Assembly (NCBI GenBank): GCA_025331565.1 | Contig: JAFREQ010000090.1 | Coordinates: 2,330,501-2,394,500, forward strand | Origin: Holacanthus passer | Lineage: Eukaryota; Chordata; Actinopteri; Pomacanthidae | Length of the DNA: 64,000 nucleotides | Reading direction: 5' to 3' | Shown: piece by piece, positions 48,101 through 61,558 of the stretch | How the letters are laid out: each line of letters begins with the position of its first letter | Position numbering within the stretch: the stretch's first letter is position 1 | Made by a program: the position numbers and the translations under genes | The notes under the pieces: generated by a model | Told to the model about the DNA's origin: nothing | The model's input: the letters and a program-made list of their open reading frames with translations, nothing else | Database searches by the model: none

Positions 48101-51100
48101 GTCGTGTTTAGTGCTGATTAGTGACTGTTGAGACTGAGCTATGACTGTAAACGTTATATCTGTGTGACGGCAATAGAAAAGAGTAATCCGGCAAATTTAT
48201 AATAAATAATAGAAACACACACAATCATACGCACACTTTCTCACACACACACACACAGCTATAAAAATGATACGTATATATTTAGCTGCTGTATCTACGT
48301 AGACGCGACAGATGAAGTCTGACGCTCGTGTGATTTAAATAAACAGATAAAAATACGAACTGGTGAAACTGTTGCTACGTTAAAAACCATCCAGCTCAGT
48401 CTCTGTCACACATGTTATCGCTCCTTCATCTTCCTCAGTCTGTATCTTCTTTTCTTTCTTCGCAGCTGTCTTAATTTTTCTCTTCTTCTTTGAAATCCAT
48501 CGACTGAATCTGGATCCTGACCTTCTTCCTCTTCTTGTTTTTCCATCTTCATTTGAGCTCTGCCCTCAATTCCTCCACCACGTTTATCTTCCTCGCTCTC
48601 ATTCTTTCTCTCATTATCTTAAACACACAGAATAATCTGTCTCTTCCATCTTCTCTCTCTCTCTCTTCCATTTTCTCATCCTCTCATCACTTCATCTATA
48701 TCTGTGTGTTTTGCTCTTCATATCTGTCTCTTCCCCACGTCCCCTGACCTCCTCTCCACCTCCTCTCTTGTCTCTCTCTCTCTTTTCTCTCTGTCTTCTT
48801 TTCTAGATTGCACTCTAATCTGGATTGGCATGAACCTCGCTCCTCTCATCCTTACAGCAATAATTGGTCGAATGAGAGCGAAAAGTACAAGTAAAGATGT
48901 TTGTCGCAGTAACTAAACTTTGAAATATGTGAATTTTAAAAATGTGTTTTTATTATTTCATTGGCACGATTCTTAGTTTATTTGACTTAATTCTGATTTG
49001 ATTTTCTTTCCACATGCACCTAAAGCTATGTGGTCTCACATCAACTCACATTTAGAGAAAATAATTACACAGTTCATGTGATGCTGAATCAAGACATTAT
49101 CTCTGTTTCCTTCCTTTAACATATTTGTCATTTTTTGCGGTCTTTACCTTCTGTGTTGCTTTTTCACGTCACCTCTACGTTGTTATTTTAGCTTTTGCAG
49201 AAAACTGAACTATTTCTATGTTTTGGTTTCATACAATCAACATTTTATACTTCAATAACACATTTCCATCACACTCCCAGTTTCACTTTCATGATCCTTC
49301 TCGTTTCACTTCGACCTGTTTGCATCATTCACAGGAGACGACCTGTTTGCTGTTGCCTCATCACAGCAACGAGAAGGTAAAAAAAATAGAGCGAGCAAGT
49401 TCCTCTTCTTGAAAACAGGCGTTCTTCCTGTTTCGTCAAGTCGTCCGGCAGAAAAGAGATAATGCATGAAGTATGGGACGGCTTTAATGAGAAGTAGCTG
49501 CCACCTCTGGGAGCAGATCCCGTCACATTTTTACTGAAATCACTGCAGAGCAAAATTTTTCGTTTTGGACTTTACAATGTGCAGGACAGTGCGAGCGGGA
49601 CTGTGTAACCATGGTGATAAATTCCACTTCCCAAAACAAGAGGTCATATCCCACAGGCTGATGTCACCGAGGACTGAGCTTCCCCTCCAGAGGCCCCTGA
49701 TGTGTGAGTCTGCTCGAAGCAAAGTAAGAAAACTGAGAGAGGTGGGAAGTTTGGGCTCTTTATTCCTGCCAACAAGAAGGGAAGTGGTGTCAGGTGCATG
49801 TACAGATAAAATGCATTGACACACGGACAAAAACATGTTTCCTTCTCCAACTCATCGAATACAGCAGCCGGAATCTGCTTTCAAGCACCAACACTGCTCA
49901 GTTTAGGAAAAAGATCGCGGTTTGGGTTTAAAGAAGTTTGTTGCACAAGTTTAAAAATAAGTCCACATTGACTTTTGGTGTAACACATGACCCCTGGTCT
50001 CCTGGGTGAAAGTCCCGGCCTCCTCCACATGCCGACTCTTCTCGCTCTTCATACGACGTCACCTGACTTCGACTGCACATCAGAGCGCGACACGAGGAGG
50101 AGGAGAGCCGGTAACAGTTTGAAGGGCAGGGCTTCAATTTTGAACACCTTATCAGGCTACATTTGAAATTAGCAAAACACAAAGTACAAGCAGCTGATGG
50201 ACGTGTGTCTGATCATGAACCAAAGTTTTGGACAAATTAAAAATTTTGCCTTATTTATTTTGATTTATTTCATTTTGATGAAAAGTTAAGGGATCAACAA
50301 ATAAGTGATCACACTCAGAACCGAATGTCATGACAATCCATCCAGCAGCTGTTGAGACATTTAATTATCAAATAATAAGAAGAATATAATAATTTAATAA
50401 AAACACAAACGTGCAGGAGGACGAAGGCAGCTGGACTGAAGCTGCCTGTGAGGACGCTGCTCGTCTCCAACATTAACAGCGATTTTTAATTATTCATTTC
50501 TGATAAATTATCAATCAGGTTGTATAAATAACCTAAGCTTGTTAAACTTGTTTTCGTGGATTAAAGTGAAAGTGTTTCACCTGCTGTGGGATGTCGGGGG
50601 GATCGGCATCATTACGTCGGGCTGATGGAGGAAGAGATGTGAAATAGATCTTCAGTAAATTACCTGTTATTAAATATGATGCGTTCATCGATGCGACACA
50701 GCAGGTAAACTGTGACGTCAGCAGAAACTGAGAAATGATCTCGGATGATTTTGAAGCTGTTCTTACCTGGGCAGGTGTTCAGGTCAGGTCAGGTGAGGCG
50801 CTTCACTGGACTCATTCGTCTTTTTCTCAATAAATGCCAACTTTCTTCAACGTCCTCTTTAAAGTTTTCCGGGCTCCGTCATCAGCCTGACGCTCCCATT
50901 AAAGACAGTGCAGCTGAGATGTTTCCATTACGTCTCGATCAATGAGACACATGAGAATCCGAACGTAATGAATGAGAATCGAGCATCAGTGAAATATCTC
51001 AAGACGATGACAGAAAGGTTTCATGTCGTGTCCTCTGTTGATCACCAGAATAAAACATCAAACTGAAGTAATAAATGTTCTGTGGAGCATCAATAACTCA

Positions 51101-51423
51101 GATATTGACTCAGATCATCGAGAGACTGAAAAACATGATTAATTAGTGATTTTATTAGAACAGATGAGAAACGTTTTCACCAACATGACATGAAATTCAT
51201 TCATCACCGCTTATAAGTGACACTAAGATATAAATGTGTTTATATGCATTGTTACATATGTACATGTCTGTGATGTCATCAGGCTCGTTTGATCTGGTTT
51301 ATTTTAGATCAACATTTTGCTTGTTCATCACAGCAGACGGTTTCAGTGTGTGTGTGTGTGTGTGTGATCGGGTGTGTTGTAGGCCAAGAGTGTCACTCAG
51401 TTACACAACCACCCTCAGTTTCA

Positions 51424-52801
51424 GCCCTGCCTCCTGTCTCCCTGCCTGCAGCCTGTCTCTCACCTTCCCTCCCTGCCTGTCTCTCTCTCTCCCTCCCTCT
51501 CTCCCTGCAGCCTGTCTCTCTCTCCCTCCCTCTCTGCCTGCAGCCTGTCTCTCTCTCCCTCCCTCTCTGCCTGCCTGTCTCTCTCTCCCTCCCTCTCTGC
51601 CTGCAGCCTGTCTCTCTCTCTCCCTCCCTCTCTGCCTGCCTGTCTGCAGCCTGTCTCTCTCTCTCCCTCCCTCTCTGCCTGCAGCCTGTCTCTCTCTCTC
51701 CCTCCCTCTCTGCCTGCAGCCTGTCTCTCTCTCTCCCTCCCTCTCTGCCTGCCTGTCTGCAGCCTGTCTCTCTCTCTCCCTCCCTCTCTGCCTGCCTGTC
51801 TGCAGCCTGTCTCTCTCCCTCCCTCCCTCTCTGCCTGTCTGCAGCCTGTCTCTCTCTCTCTCCCTCCCTCTCTGCCTGCCTGTCTGCAGCCTGTCTCTCT
51901 CTCTCTCCCTCCCTCTCTGCCTGCAGCCTGTCTCTCTCTCTCCCTCCCTCTCTGCCTGCAGCCTGTCTCTCTCCCTCCCTCCCTCTCTGCCTGTCTGCAG
52001 CCTGTCTCTCTCCCTCCCTCCCTCTCTGCCTGCAGCCTGTCTCTCTCTCTCCCTCCCTCCCTCTCTGCCTGTCTGCAGCCTGTCTCTCTCTCTCTCCCTC
52101 CCTCTCTGCCTGCCTGTCTGCAGCCTGTCTCTCTCCCTCCCTCCCTCTCTGTCTGCAGCCTGTCTCTCTCTCTCTCCCTCCCTCTCTGCCTGCAGCCTGT
52201 CTCTCTCTCTCCCTCCCTCTCTGCCTGCCTGTCTGCAGCCTGTCTCTCTCTCTCCCTCCCTCTCTGCCTGTCTGCAGCCTGTCTCTCTCCCTCCCTCCCT
52301 CTCTGTCTGCAGCCTGTCTCTCTCTCTCTCCCTCCCTCTCTGCCTGCCTATCTGCAGCCTGTCTCTCTCCCTCCCTCCCTCTCTGTCTGCAGCCTGTCTC
52401 TCTCTCTCTCCCTCCCTCTCTGCCTGCCTGTCTGCAGCCTGTCTCTCTCCCTCCCTCCCTCTCTGTCTGCAGCCTGTCTCTCTCTCTCTCCCTCCCTCTC
52501 TGCCTGCAGCCTGTCTCTCTCTCTCCCTCCCTCTCTGCCTGCAGCCTGTCTCTCTCTCTCCCTCCCTCTCTGCCTGCCTGTCTGCAGCCTGTCTCTCTCT
52601 CCCTCCCTCTCTGCCTGTCTGCAGCCTGTCTCTCTCCCTCCCTCCCTCTCTGTCTGCAGCCTGTCTCTCTCTCTCTCTCCCTCCCTCTCTGCCTGCCTAT
52701 CTGCAGCCTGTCTCTCTCCCTCCCTCCCTCTCTGTCTGCAGCCTGTCTCTCTCTCTCTCCCTCCCTCCCTCTCTGCCTGCCTGCCTGCCTGCCTGCCTGC
52801 A
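51424..52801 (+). repeat. CT-rich minisatellite upstream of pcgf5
   Basis: About 1.4 kb of units built from CTGCCTGCAGCCTGT joined to CTCTCTCTCCCTCCCTCT. Unit length varies, roughly 30-50 bp, through gain or loss of CTGT and CTCT blocks. Nearly every purine on this strand lies in the GCAG/TGT parts. Very long open frames cross it on both strands but encode only Leu/Ser/Pro or Arg/Glu/Gly repeats and are not genes. It abuts the GC-rich pcgf5 promoter. Confidence 0.95.
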
Positions 52802-53350
52802 GCGGCTGGCTCCCCGCCCACCGCCGCTCTGTGCTGCCCTCCCGCCTGCCTGCTGGACGGACTGGGGCAGATCGGAGCGGACCAGTTCCGTGTTGCTGCT
52901 CCGGTCGGAGGCGGATCGGTCTGGCGGGGAGCTGCTGTCATGGTGGATCCGGAAGCGGAGGAGCCGAGGACGAGGTGAGCTTCGAGTCCGTCTGTCTGTC
53001 TGTCCGTGTCTCGCTACGTTCAGCCAAACTTTGACGCTTCTGGCTGGACCTCCTCCCTCCCCCCTCCCACCCCCCCTCCAGAAACGCAAAGTGCGTCGCC
53101 GTGCACGTGCGGGATTCACGGCGGATTCACGCAAACGGCCCGCGTGCGTTGAAAAAAGGCCGTTTGACGTGAAGCTCCGTAACTTTTACTGTCGATACGA
53201 GCCGCGTGCATGTGTCCGCGTGTCCGCGCGCTCGTGTGTAGATGTTAGCTGCGACATGCGCGCGCGCGTACACGAGCGTTTTCAACATGTATCCGTCGGT
53301 GTGTCGGCGCGCGTCACTGTGATGCGCGCGTGTCGTCCATTGATGTTGTT
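52802..53350 (+). promoter_or_regulatory. pcgf5: CpG-rich promoter and likely non-coding exon 1 of pcgf5
   Basis: CpG dinucleotides are dense here and sparse in the flanks. A good splice donor, GACGAG|GTGAGC, ends a candidate first exon at 52974. The next good acceptor (TTTCTGCAG at 56837) opens the exon that holds the pcgf5 ATG. PCGF5 in other vertebrates also starts with non-coding exons. The transcription start, somewhere near 52800-52880, cannot be fixed from sequence alone. Confidence 0.55.
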
Positions 53351-53402
53351 TTGACACAGGTGACGTAGACCGTGACGCGCCTTAACGATGAGATAAGCGG
53401 AT

Positions 53403-53404
<2 letters not shown>

Positions 53405-53472
<68 letters not shown>
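53405..53472 (+). repeat. Long (GT)n microsatellite in pcgf5 intron 1
   Basis: About 34 uninterrupted GT units, the longest pure dinucleotide run in the window, some 430 bp past the candidate exon 1 donor. Confidence 0.98.
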
Positions 53473-53475
<3 letters not shown>

Positions 53476-56400
53476 GGATTTCTGAGCTGCGCACTTGGAG
53501 CTGTCTGCAGCAGGAAGAGTGAAGCTGCTCTGCTCTGTTTACACACCTGACCAACACGTCAACATGCACCTGATGTGACGTCATTTCAAAATGCAGGAAG
53601 TTGTGCATGAGAACAAAGTGCAGCCTTTATTCAAACAGCCTGTTTTTATAGTGTTTCTGCTGAGCTCGACAGCAGGTGGAGGAAACAACAGCCAACAAAC
53701 TACATCATCATTTCTTCATCTGTCAGACTCAAACTGACACGATCGACTCTCCTGTGGATGTTGAGTGAAAATAAACATGCATAAACATGATAACATCTAA
53801 AGTGTCATTCATGTCATATGAATATGGCAACGAGTCAATATTCCGCGTTGTAAAATGTTGAGATAATGTGTCATAATGAGCTCATTGCGTTGTCATATGA
53901 AAACATAGCATAGATCTGAACTCAGTCACAAAGTGAGTTAGTCATAGTTCTGTGACCGAGCAGCCGCATCACAACGCTCATATCTGCAGGACGTCTCATG
54001 TCTTTGTCTCTTAGTCCCATCTGTTTGTTTGTTTGTTAGCAGAATATCTGCAAACATCATTTTGAACAACTTCTACATATTGTCTTCATTACTTCTTATA
54101 TCTAAAGAAAGAAAACAGACACATATTGGCAGAAATGTTGATTCCGAGTGTTGGAATTCTCAGTTTTAACTAACTTTGATTTGTGGGAACCATCATGGCT
54201 CAGTGTGGTATTTTAATGGTCTGTGATTGTACTGGTCTATAAATACAATATCACGTGGAGATGTAGTATCACAAACTTTATTACTACAGTCACTTTGAGT
54301 ACTTTTTTACACAGAGCCTCAGTTATTTACTTCTGCCACAGTCGTATATTGCTGTATCACCATAACATTTACTGTAGTAAACGATGGTCCTGCAGAGTGA
54401 AGTTGTGGCAGATAAACCACTGTGACTGTGACACGAGCTGCACATCAGGTGAATTTATAACAAACAGCACAGTAAGAATGAGGTAAACAAACACAACCTG
54501 CCCCTTAAACCAACTGTTTATTCTGTAATTGTTATCGTAGTAATGTTCGTGATGATGAGCATTTGAACAGTGTCCTGTTATCAGGTAATGGACAAACTGC
54601 TGTGTGTTTACAAAGAGCATGAATCAGAGCAGAGAACAGTGACTAACAGCACATCCAGAAGCGTTTCCCGGCTCACTCACTTCATTTACTGTAACAGCAG
54701 CACTGACGCCAGCCCGTGAAAACAAACGGTTTGTAAAAGGCTCCGCGCAGTAAATGTGAAACGTCTGAGCGGGTTTCCAGCCGCGACTGTGACGCTTCAG
54801 CGTCTATATTTGAAGCAGAGAAACTAAAATTCATTCAGATCCATCAAAGTGGGGATGGAATGGGGACAAGACTTTAGCTATCTATAGTGATGGTAATCCA
54901 GAGACGGAGGCATGTAGGTCAGACCTGCGACTGAATGGATGGATGGTGGTGTTCGGGGTGGTGATGCTGCTGGAGGCTGTACTTCACATCACATCTGCCA
55001 ACACTCAACACTAATCTTTTAATCACGATCTTTCCCCAGCTTGAACACAGTAGTTTCAGTCGACTAAAAACAAAAGCAAACCTTTACCAAATGGGGGGCA
55101 GATCAGAAAAAGGTCACATGAATCATTTTTGGAACAGTCATACGTGTTTTAGAAGGCACTGATGAGTAATGTCGTCCTCTCAATTCCAGATTTAAAAAAA
55201 AGCTGATTATGGTTGTTTTTGAATCCAGTTGATTTTTGATTCATAACCAGTTGATTTTCGATTCATAATAGTTGATTAGTAGCAGGAAGATCAAAGCGAT
55301 CACAACCGCTGAAAGTGTAAAAGTGAAATGTTTGGCGACTGAGTTGATGAAGAAGAAATAATCAGGAAAGACAAACATCGTCCTGGAAGGTTGATGCTTC
55401 TGAGAAAAGTTCCCTCTCGTTCTTCGAGAACTTTTCCGAAGAGTGCGGATCCTCAGTGTTTGTTTGAGGAGTAAAGGTTGAAGCTGCCAGCTGACTGTAC
55501 AGTGACGGTTTCAAATGGCAGCGAGGGGTTATTAAATCTATTATTTGAAAGAATCTGATCCTCCCGGCTCAGAAAGTCCGTAAGGTGACATTAATAAGTG
55601 TCTGGATTTTATTCAAGTTTTATCGCTGACCTTTAAAGTAACTGTGAGCTCGTTCACATCCTGATCCTCACAGGGAGCCGCTCTGGCTGCTGGTGATGTT
55701 CCTGGTGTCGAAGGTCATGTTACGTGTCAGTGACACGACTTCCTGATCTGATGAGATTGTTGATGAATTATGTTTATTTCTCTCTTATTAAAAGTCCTTT
55801 GAGAAGAGTCATTTCTTAAAATTCACCGCGTTCAGTGATGACGGTTGTACTAATCGTTGTGTCGCCTGTCAGTGACTCTTTTATTCTGTCTTAAGTTGTT
55901 TCCACAATGTGCAGCTTCAGTTTTCATGTTTGCAGGTAAAGCACAAACTAAACACACATTTTGGAAAAGAAATAGTTTCCTTCTTTATCTAAACAGGCTC
56001 ATATGATTAATAGAAGACGTCTGTTACCAGCTGTCAGCTTTTTTATTATTGATGTATATACAATATGTGCCAGGTTGTAAACATGTTTCTTTATATATGT
56101 TATCTTCTTTTTTATCTGTACTCTGCACGTTGCACAATCCTGTTCAACCCTGATCGTCTTTTATTCTCTTTAGGTAACTTCAGTTTGAGTCTAAAAGGTC
56201 GTCAGACAATCCCATGTCACCGCGTGTCGTCAGGAGAATGAAGCGCCGTGATGATGAATGAGCGGACTGTGCTGAGGCCGACCACGCAGAAGTATTTGGC
56301 CTCGCAGTCGGCAGCTGACCTTTGACACCTCGTGGATTAAAAATGGCACTTTGGCTGAAACAGGGAGGGAAGCGAGACATTTTACTCTCCGGGAATTTAA

Positions 56401-56837
56401 CGAGCGTGTTTGTTTGAAAGAGGACCGCACCAACCGGACAAGCCTGGAGTCTTTTTTTTATTCCCATGGGACTAACATGGTTCAGTGAAGATGGAATAAG
56501 ATCTGAGTGGGGGATGTTCCTAAAGAAAAACTGACCACAAAACAGAGTTTGAGTCAAGGATGGAGCAGGATTTCACACAGTAGGATCTCTTACCGCTCTG
56601 GATAGTGACGACTTATGTGCACTAGCCTGGACTAACATTAGCCGACGCTGGTGAAGACTCCGACCCTTTACACCCACTTTAACCTAAGTGAACTCCAGCA
56701 GGCAATCCCAGCCTGCATCTCTAATCTTTTCCATTCCTCGTTGTTGCGAATGGACGTCTGACTCTTCCAAAGTCAGAAGGCGACACTTCAGTTTCAAACT
56801 GAACTGAAACTCACTCCTGGTGAGTTTCTTTCTGCAG
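53473..56837 (+). other. Probable pcgf5 intron 1
   Basis: No coding exon is seen between the candidate first exon and the first coding exon. Open frames are short and without resemblance. Confidence 0.5.
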
Positions 56838-56858
56838 CATCGCTTAAAAACTCCAAAC

Positions 56859-59800
56859 ATGGCTGCTACAGGAAGGAAGCACCTGGTGAGGGACTTTAAT
56901 CATTTCATCACCTGTTACCTGTGTCGAGGTTACCTGATCAAACCGACCACAGTCACCGAGTGCCTGCACACCTGTGAGTGAAACACGCACACAAACACAC
57001 CTGTAGACTTCTACCTGGCTTGTAGTTCTCAGCTGATCAGGACAGGCCTCTTTCTTTCGTTTCTTTGGAAAGTGCTCAAACAAGATGACGTCTCGGAGAA
57101 GAGTTGGCAAATTTTGAAGATGCTGATTTGAATGCGTTAAAATGTGCTGATGTTGTTTCTCCTGCAGTTTGTAAGAGCTGCATCGTGCAGCACTTTGAGG
57201 AGAGTAATGACTGTCCGAAATGTGGCATCCAGGTCCACGAGACCAACCCGCTGGAGATGCTCAGGTGAGATGGACTTTTCTCTTTTATTTGACTGAACTT
57301 ATTTCTCCTCTTTCTTCTTTATGGCTGCGTGTCTTTCTCTTCATCTTTAGAGAGTTTGTTGCTAAGTTTGAAAAATCTCCGTTGTGTTAGTGTCTCCCTT
57401 GATCCACCTGTTATTGTTCTCGTCTTCCTAGTTTTTGATCATCTCATCCTTCTCTTTTTAACATCTCTTATTCTTCTGCTTGTCTCTTATCGCATTTACC
57501 ACATTCTATTCTTTTTTATTATATCTGCTTTGTGTTTCAACACTCACAACCTTCAACTACTCATCCTTTGTTCCTCTATTTCATGACCAACTTTGTTTGT
57601 CCTCACATCTTTTCTTCCACTGCTGCTCCCTCTTAAATCCTGTCACCTCCTTTGAATCCTCTTCCTCCTTTTGAAACCCCTCCAACTTCCTCTTCACCTC
57701 CTCACCATGCTTCTCTGCCTCCTTCTCACACTCTTCTCTCCCTGTATTCTCAGGTTGGACAACACCCTGGAGGAGATCATTTTCAAGCTGGTGCCCGGAC
57801 TCAGAGAAAGTGAGTTGGCCAGATGGTTTCAGCAATCTGTCTCCTCAGTTTGCAGCCCGTCTTTGATTATGTGACTATTCAAGGGAGGTAGGAAAAATAA
57901 CTCGGTAAACGACGACACTCCAATCACACAATTTATTAGAGACGTGAAGAATTTATTACGACGCCTTCAGCGTTCACACTTCATCAATGTTGTGACCCCG
58001 CATGTGATTATATGCAGTTTAACCACGGGGGGATTTATGGGCGAAGAAAGCAAAAAAACATCACACTTACTTCCTATAAAAATCACACAATGTCGGAAGA
58101 AAAACAAAAAAGAAACGGACAAAACCATTTTCTATTTGTAGCTCTCTCCTGACACTCCACAGAGGATTATTAGTGTCCTTGCTTTTAGTATCTTGCACAC
58201 TTCTGATTATTCTTCTGTTTAGGTGTTTTCATCCAAAACTCCTCCGACTGTTTTCAGTGCTACATGGACATGGAGCTTATTAAGGAGATGCTAGTTAGAG
58301 TTTCCTGCAGCAATCTCCTCTTTAATGTTTGACTTTAACAAGACCCAGACCCCCAGCAAACACTTAGCAATGGACTAATAACCAACAACCTCAAACGTAA
58401 CCCTGCTATCATCTGAATAATGACCAACCAACCTCTCAGTATGAACCAATGGTTAAGTCCAAGTGAGATTTCAATTTCAACATGTTTCCATTAACTTCCT
58501 GCTTCACATTCAAACAGCAACACACATTCAGGCGCAGCAGGTTTACTGTTCATTTTACTGTTTGTCTTGTCTGTAATGAGCGAATTGGAAGCTGGTAATT
58601 AATCAGATCCAGTGGCCTTTGAACTGCTGACCGAGTTCAAGCTCCTGGGTGCTGCCCTGCAGGTTTGATCTCCATATAAAGATGGAAAGGATTTCCTGCC
58701 CCGATCAGTAACGTATTCATTTGTCAGCGTCACATCAGTTTTGGTTGGAGGCTGAAGAGCTTTAAAACAAGATGAAGACGTAGAGCCGTCCCTCTGCGGC
58801 GGGTCGACGAGAAGCCACGTCAACATGTCGAACCAAAGCTGTGATGGTGCTATAACTTTATGAGTCCGTACGTTGGCCCGCGCTGACGGAGCAGCTGGCA
58901 GCTGGAAGACGGAACAAACGTCACGCATTTAAAACTGACTTGTGTCGCTCGGCCAAGAGTAAAAATCAGCCTCCTATGAATCCTGTTTTACGGTATTTGA
59001 AGAGGAGAATGTTGTTTTATGTCCACGCAGAGAAGAGACAGGAAGAACACAAAGAAAAGGCTTTGTCTGAGTCGCACTGTATCCAAACATCAGCCAGATG
59101 CTCCCGGGCACCTTGACCGTGTTTTTATTTTTTGCAGCCACAGTCACATTAGTGCTGCAGCTCATGTTAGACAATACATTCAGCAGCCTGTGAATCAGCT
59201 TAAAGGTCCAGTCTTCAGTGCATCAGTTTAGCATAAAGCTTCCCAAATTCTTCCATTACAGCCCAAAGAATTTAAATTGCACACTAAATTCAATGAAGAG
59301 AAATTGAGTTCATTGAACACAAACAGGATTTCAATCACTGGAACGGCATCAGAATCAGCCTTCGTCTTTTATCGGAATGAATTTGGACTGAAAGCTTCTT
59401 TGTGCTGCTTGTTAACACTGTTACTGTCTGTGTTCATGTGAAACAGAAGAGGAACAGCAGGAGCTCGAATTCTGGAAGAAGAACCAGCCCAAAGCGAACG
59501 GCCAAGGTAAACTGTTTGTCTGTATTTTGAAATATGAAGCGCACTTTGCTGTCAACCTATGAGTGCAGTTACTTCGTCTCTGGCTGTTTCTACCAGGAGA
59601 AAAGCTGCCACTTGCGTGTGTCAGTCGGCCATGTTTAAAACCATTTACTGGGACAAACGTTCCCCCGGCTACCAAACCAACAGATCAGGGGAGTTTCTGA
59701 TAAAGTTCTGATTCATCAACTTGCAAATAATGATCACAGTTTGAGCTGGTTCATGTGAGTCGGAGGCAGCTCTGATTTCAGGGAATTTCCTGCTCCTACA

Positions 59801-61193
59801 CATAAAAATACATCATGCAAATGTCTTTCATCGAGCTCTCGTGGTGCAAACAGGCGTCGAACTGGTCTCCACAGGTGGCAGTAATTCAATATTATCACTA
59901 ATTATATTTTAATCATATCACTTTGATGACTTGTTAATATCTCAATATGCAGTTTGTCTGCGTTCATAAACGTACACACATACACATTTTGTTTGTTTGA
60001 TCCTTTACATTAGCCTTCATGCTAAATACGCAGTGTCTCATCATGAATGTCTGTGTGACCCCGCAGCAGAAAACTTGAGGTTTCAGAGACTCGGGCTGCC
60101 TGACGTCGGAGGTGATGATGGCGACGGCGGTGGCGATGACGGTGACGATGGCGGAGATGAAGACTACCACAGGAGTGACCCTCAGATAGCCATCTGTCTG
60201 GACTGCCTACGCAACACGGGACAGTCGGGGGAGAGCACTGTCACGGTGTGTTTCCATAGTTTATGTGTAGCTTCTTAAACAACAGGTGATATGAAGTTCT
60301 TTCTTAATTAGTAAACCTTAAAAACAGGAAAGTTGTTTTGAATGAATGTTTCTCTGAAAGGAAAAATGGCACCGGGGAAATGTTTTTTGGATCACGGCTG
60401 AGTTGGTAAATGTTTCCGAGCTTCTGGGATCATCAGTTTCTGGAAGAAGAATCTACATCAATCCTTTCGTTCCCTCGCTCATTTAATCAGGGCGTAATAG
60501 AATTTGTCTCTCGTCCAATTAGGATTTGATGAAGAGGTTCATCCGCTGCTCCAGTAGAGTCACCGTGGGAACAATTAAGAAGTTTCTCAGTCTTAAACTA
60601 AAGCTGCCGAGCTCTTACGAGGTGAGGAACACATTCTGTCCTCCACAGAAGGAACATGTGCTTTTTGATTAAACTGCCAAGAAAACATTTTCTCAGAAGG
60701 TTTCTCACAACCTGTGGGGACGTCTGCATGTTTTCTGAGGGTGTGTTCTTTGTGTTGTTGACTATTGCTCCTGCAACTTCTGTTTAGTGGTTTGTAGCCT
60801 GTAATTGCTTACGGTCACATAAGACGACCTGGCAAACGGAGTTGACTACCAGCAACATCATTCAAACACAATGTGTGCAAAATGTAACTGAGTATAATTG
60901 AAGATAAGGAACATTATTAGCTCGTGCGTTGGTTTGAATAGACTCTGAAGAAAAACAATTCAGTAAAATAACTAACAGATTTAAATTTGAAAATAATAAA
61001 CAAAATATCTGGCAAATCTAACACAGACCAAGGTTCATTGTGACTCAGACCAGTCTGTGTTTCTGAAGCCAGATGCTCATCAATATTCACCCAATTATCA
61101 TTATCCTCAGTTCGATTTCTCAAAGGAGTAAAAGCTGTTGGCTTCTATATTTGCTAAAGACTGAGCTAAAACTGGTATAACACACTCACACCA

Positions 61194-61225
<32 letters not shown>

Positions 61226-61558
61226 CAGCCTCCCACTCATTACCACAGTGAACTTCCTCTTTCCTTTCAGCTCTTGCATGAGGCCTGAAATCCTTTTCAT
61301 TTTCATTCACCTTGTCATTTTCTCTGACTGTCATCCTTTGACAGTTTTTTGCAGCACATTGTCATTTTGAACCTTTTATTAAATTAATTTGTTTCTGTGT
61401 TTGCTTTGTTAAATTTTGCCTTTTGAAATGATTCAAATTTAAAACATGTTTTTTTCTGCTGTGTCCAGCTGGATGTGCTGTGTAACGGGGAGATTATGGG
61501 CAGAGATCACACCTTGGAGTTTATCTACATGACCCGGTGGAGGCTACATGGAGAGAAC
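56859..61558 (+). CDS. pcgf5: Polycomb group RING finger protein 5, 3'-incomplete
   Basis: PCGF5 pairs with RING1A/B in the variant Polycomb complex PRC1.5, which ubiquitinates histone H2A in the nucleus (family knowledge). Coding exons are 56859-56973 (exon opens at 56838), 57168-57264, 57754-57809, 59447-59506, 60067-60245, 60523-60621 and 61469-61558; phases agree and 232 codons are present. The start is MAATGRKHLVRDFN against human MATQRKHLVKDFN. The C3HC4 RING uses C19, C22, C35, H37, C40, C43, C54 and C57. After the RING comes LDNTLEEIIFKLVPGLRE (from about 71). The RAWUL domain includes YHRSDPQIAICLDCLRN, KKFLSLKLKLPSSYELDVL and MTRWRLHGEN. A Gly/Asp-only tract (124-142) replaces a longer mixed acidic linker. 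The last exon, matching human FRCLNC to the end, was not found before 64000 and should lie beyond the window. Confidence 0.95.
57295..57752 (+). other. Pyrimidine-rich pcgf5 intron 3
   Basis: The intron is strongly T/C-rich on the coding strand up to its acceptor at 57753. Open frames in it are low-complexity. Confidence 0.7.

Larger units (their letters stand above)
42621..51423. other. Intergenic DNA between ankrd1 and pcgf5, right part
   Basis: No recognisable exon. It contains (GT)n at 44424-44452, (CA)n at 44534-44576, (GT)n at 45142-45185, a purine-rich tract at 47400-47660 and a pyrimidine-rich tract at 48400-48810. Open frames are all short and lack family resemblance. Confidence 0.5.

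Noticed and set aside
51234..53354. A 706-codon open frame and overlapping long frames on both strands
   Set aside because: They translate the CT-rich minisatellite; composition is Leu/Ser/Pro or Arg/Glu/Gly repeats with no domain, and all frames are open because the repeat lacks stops.
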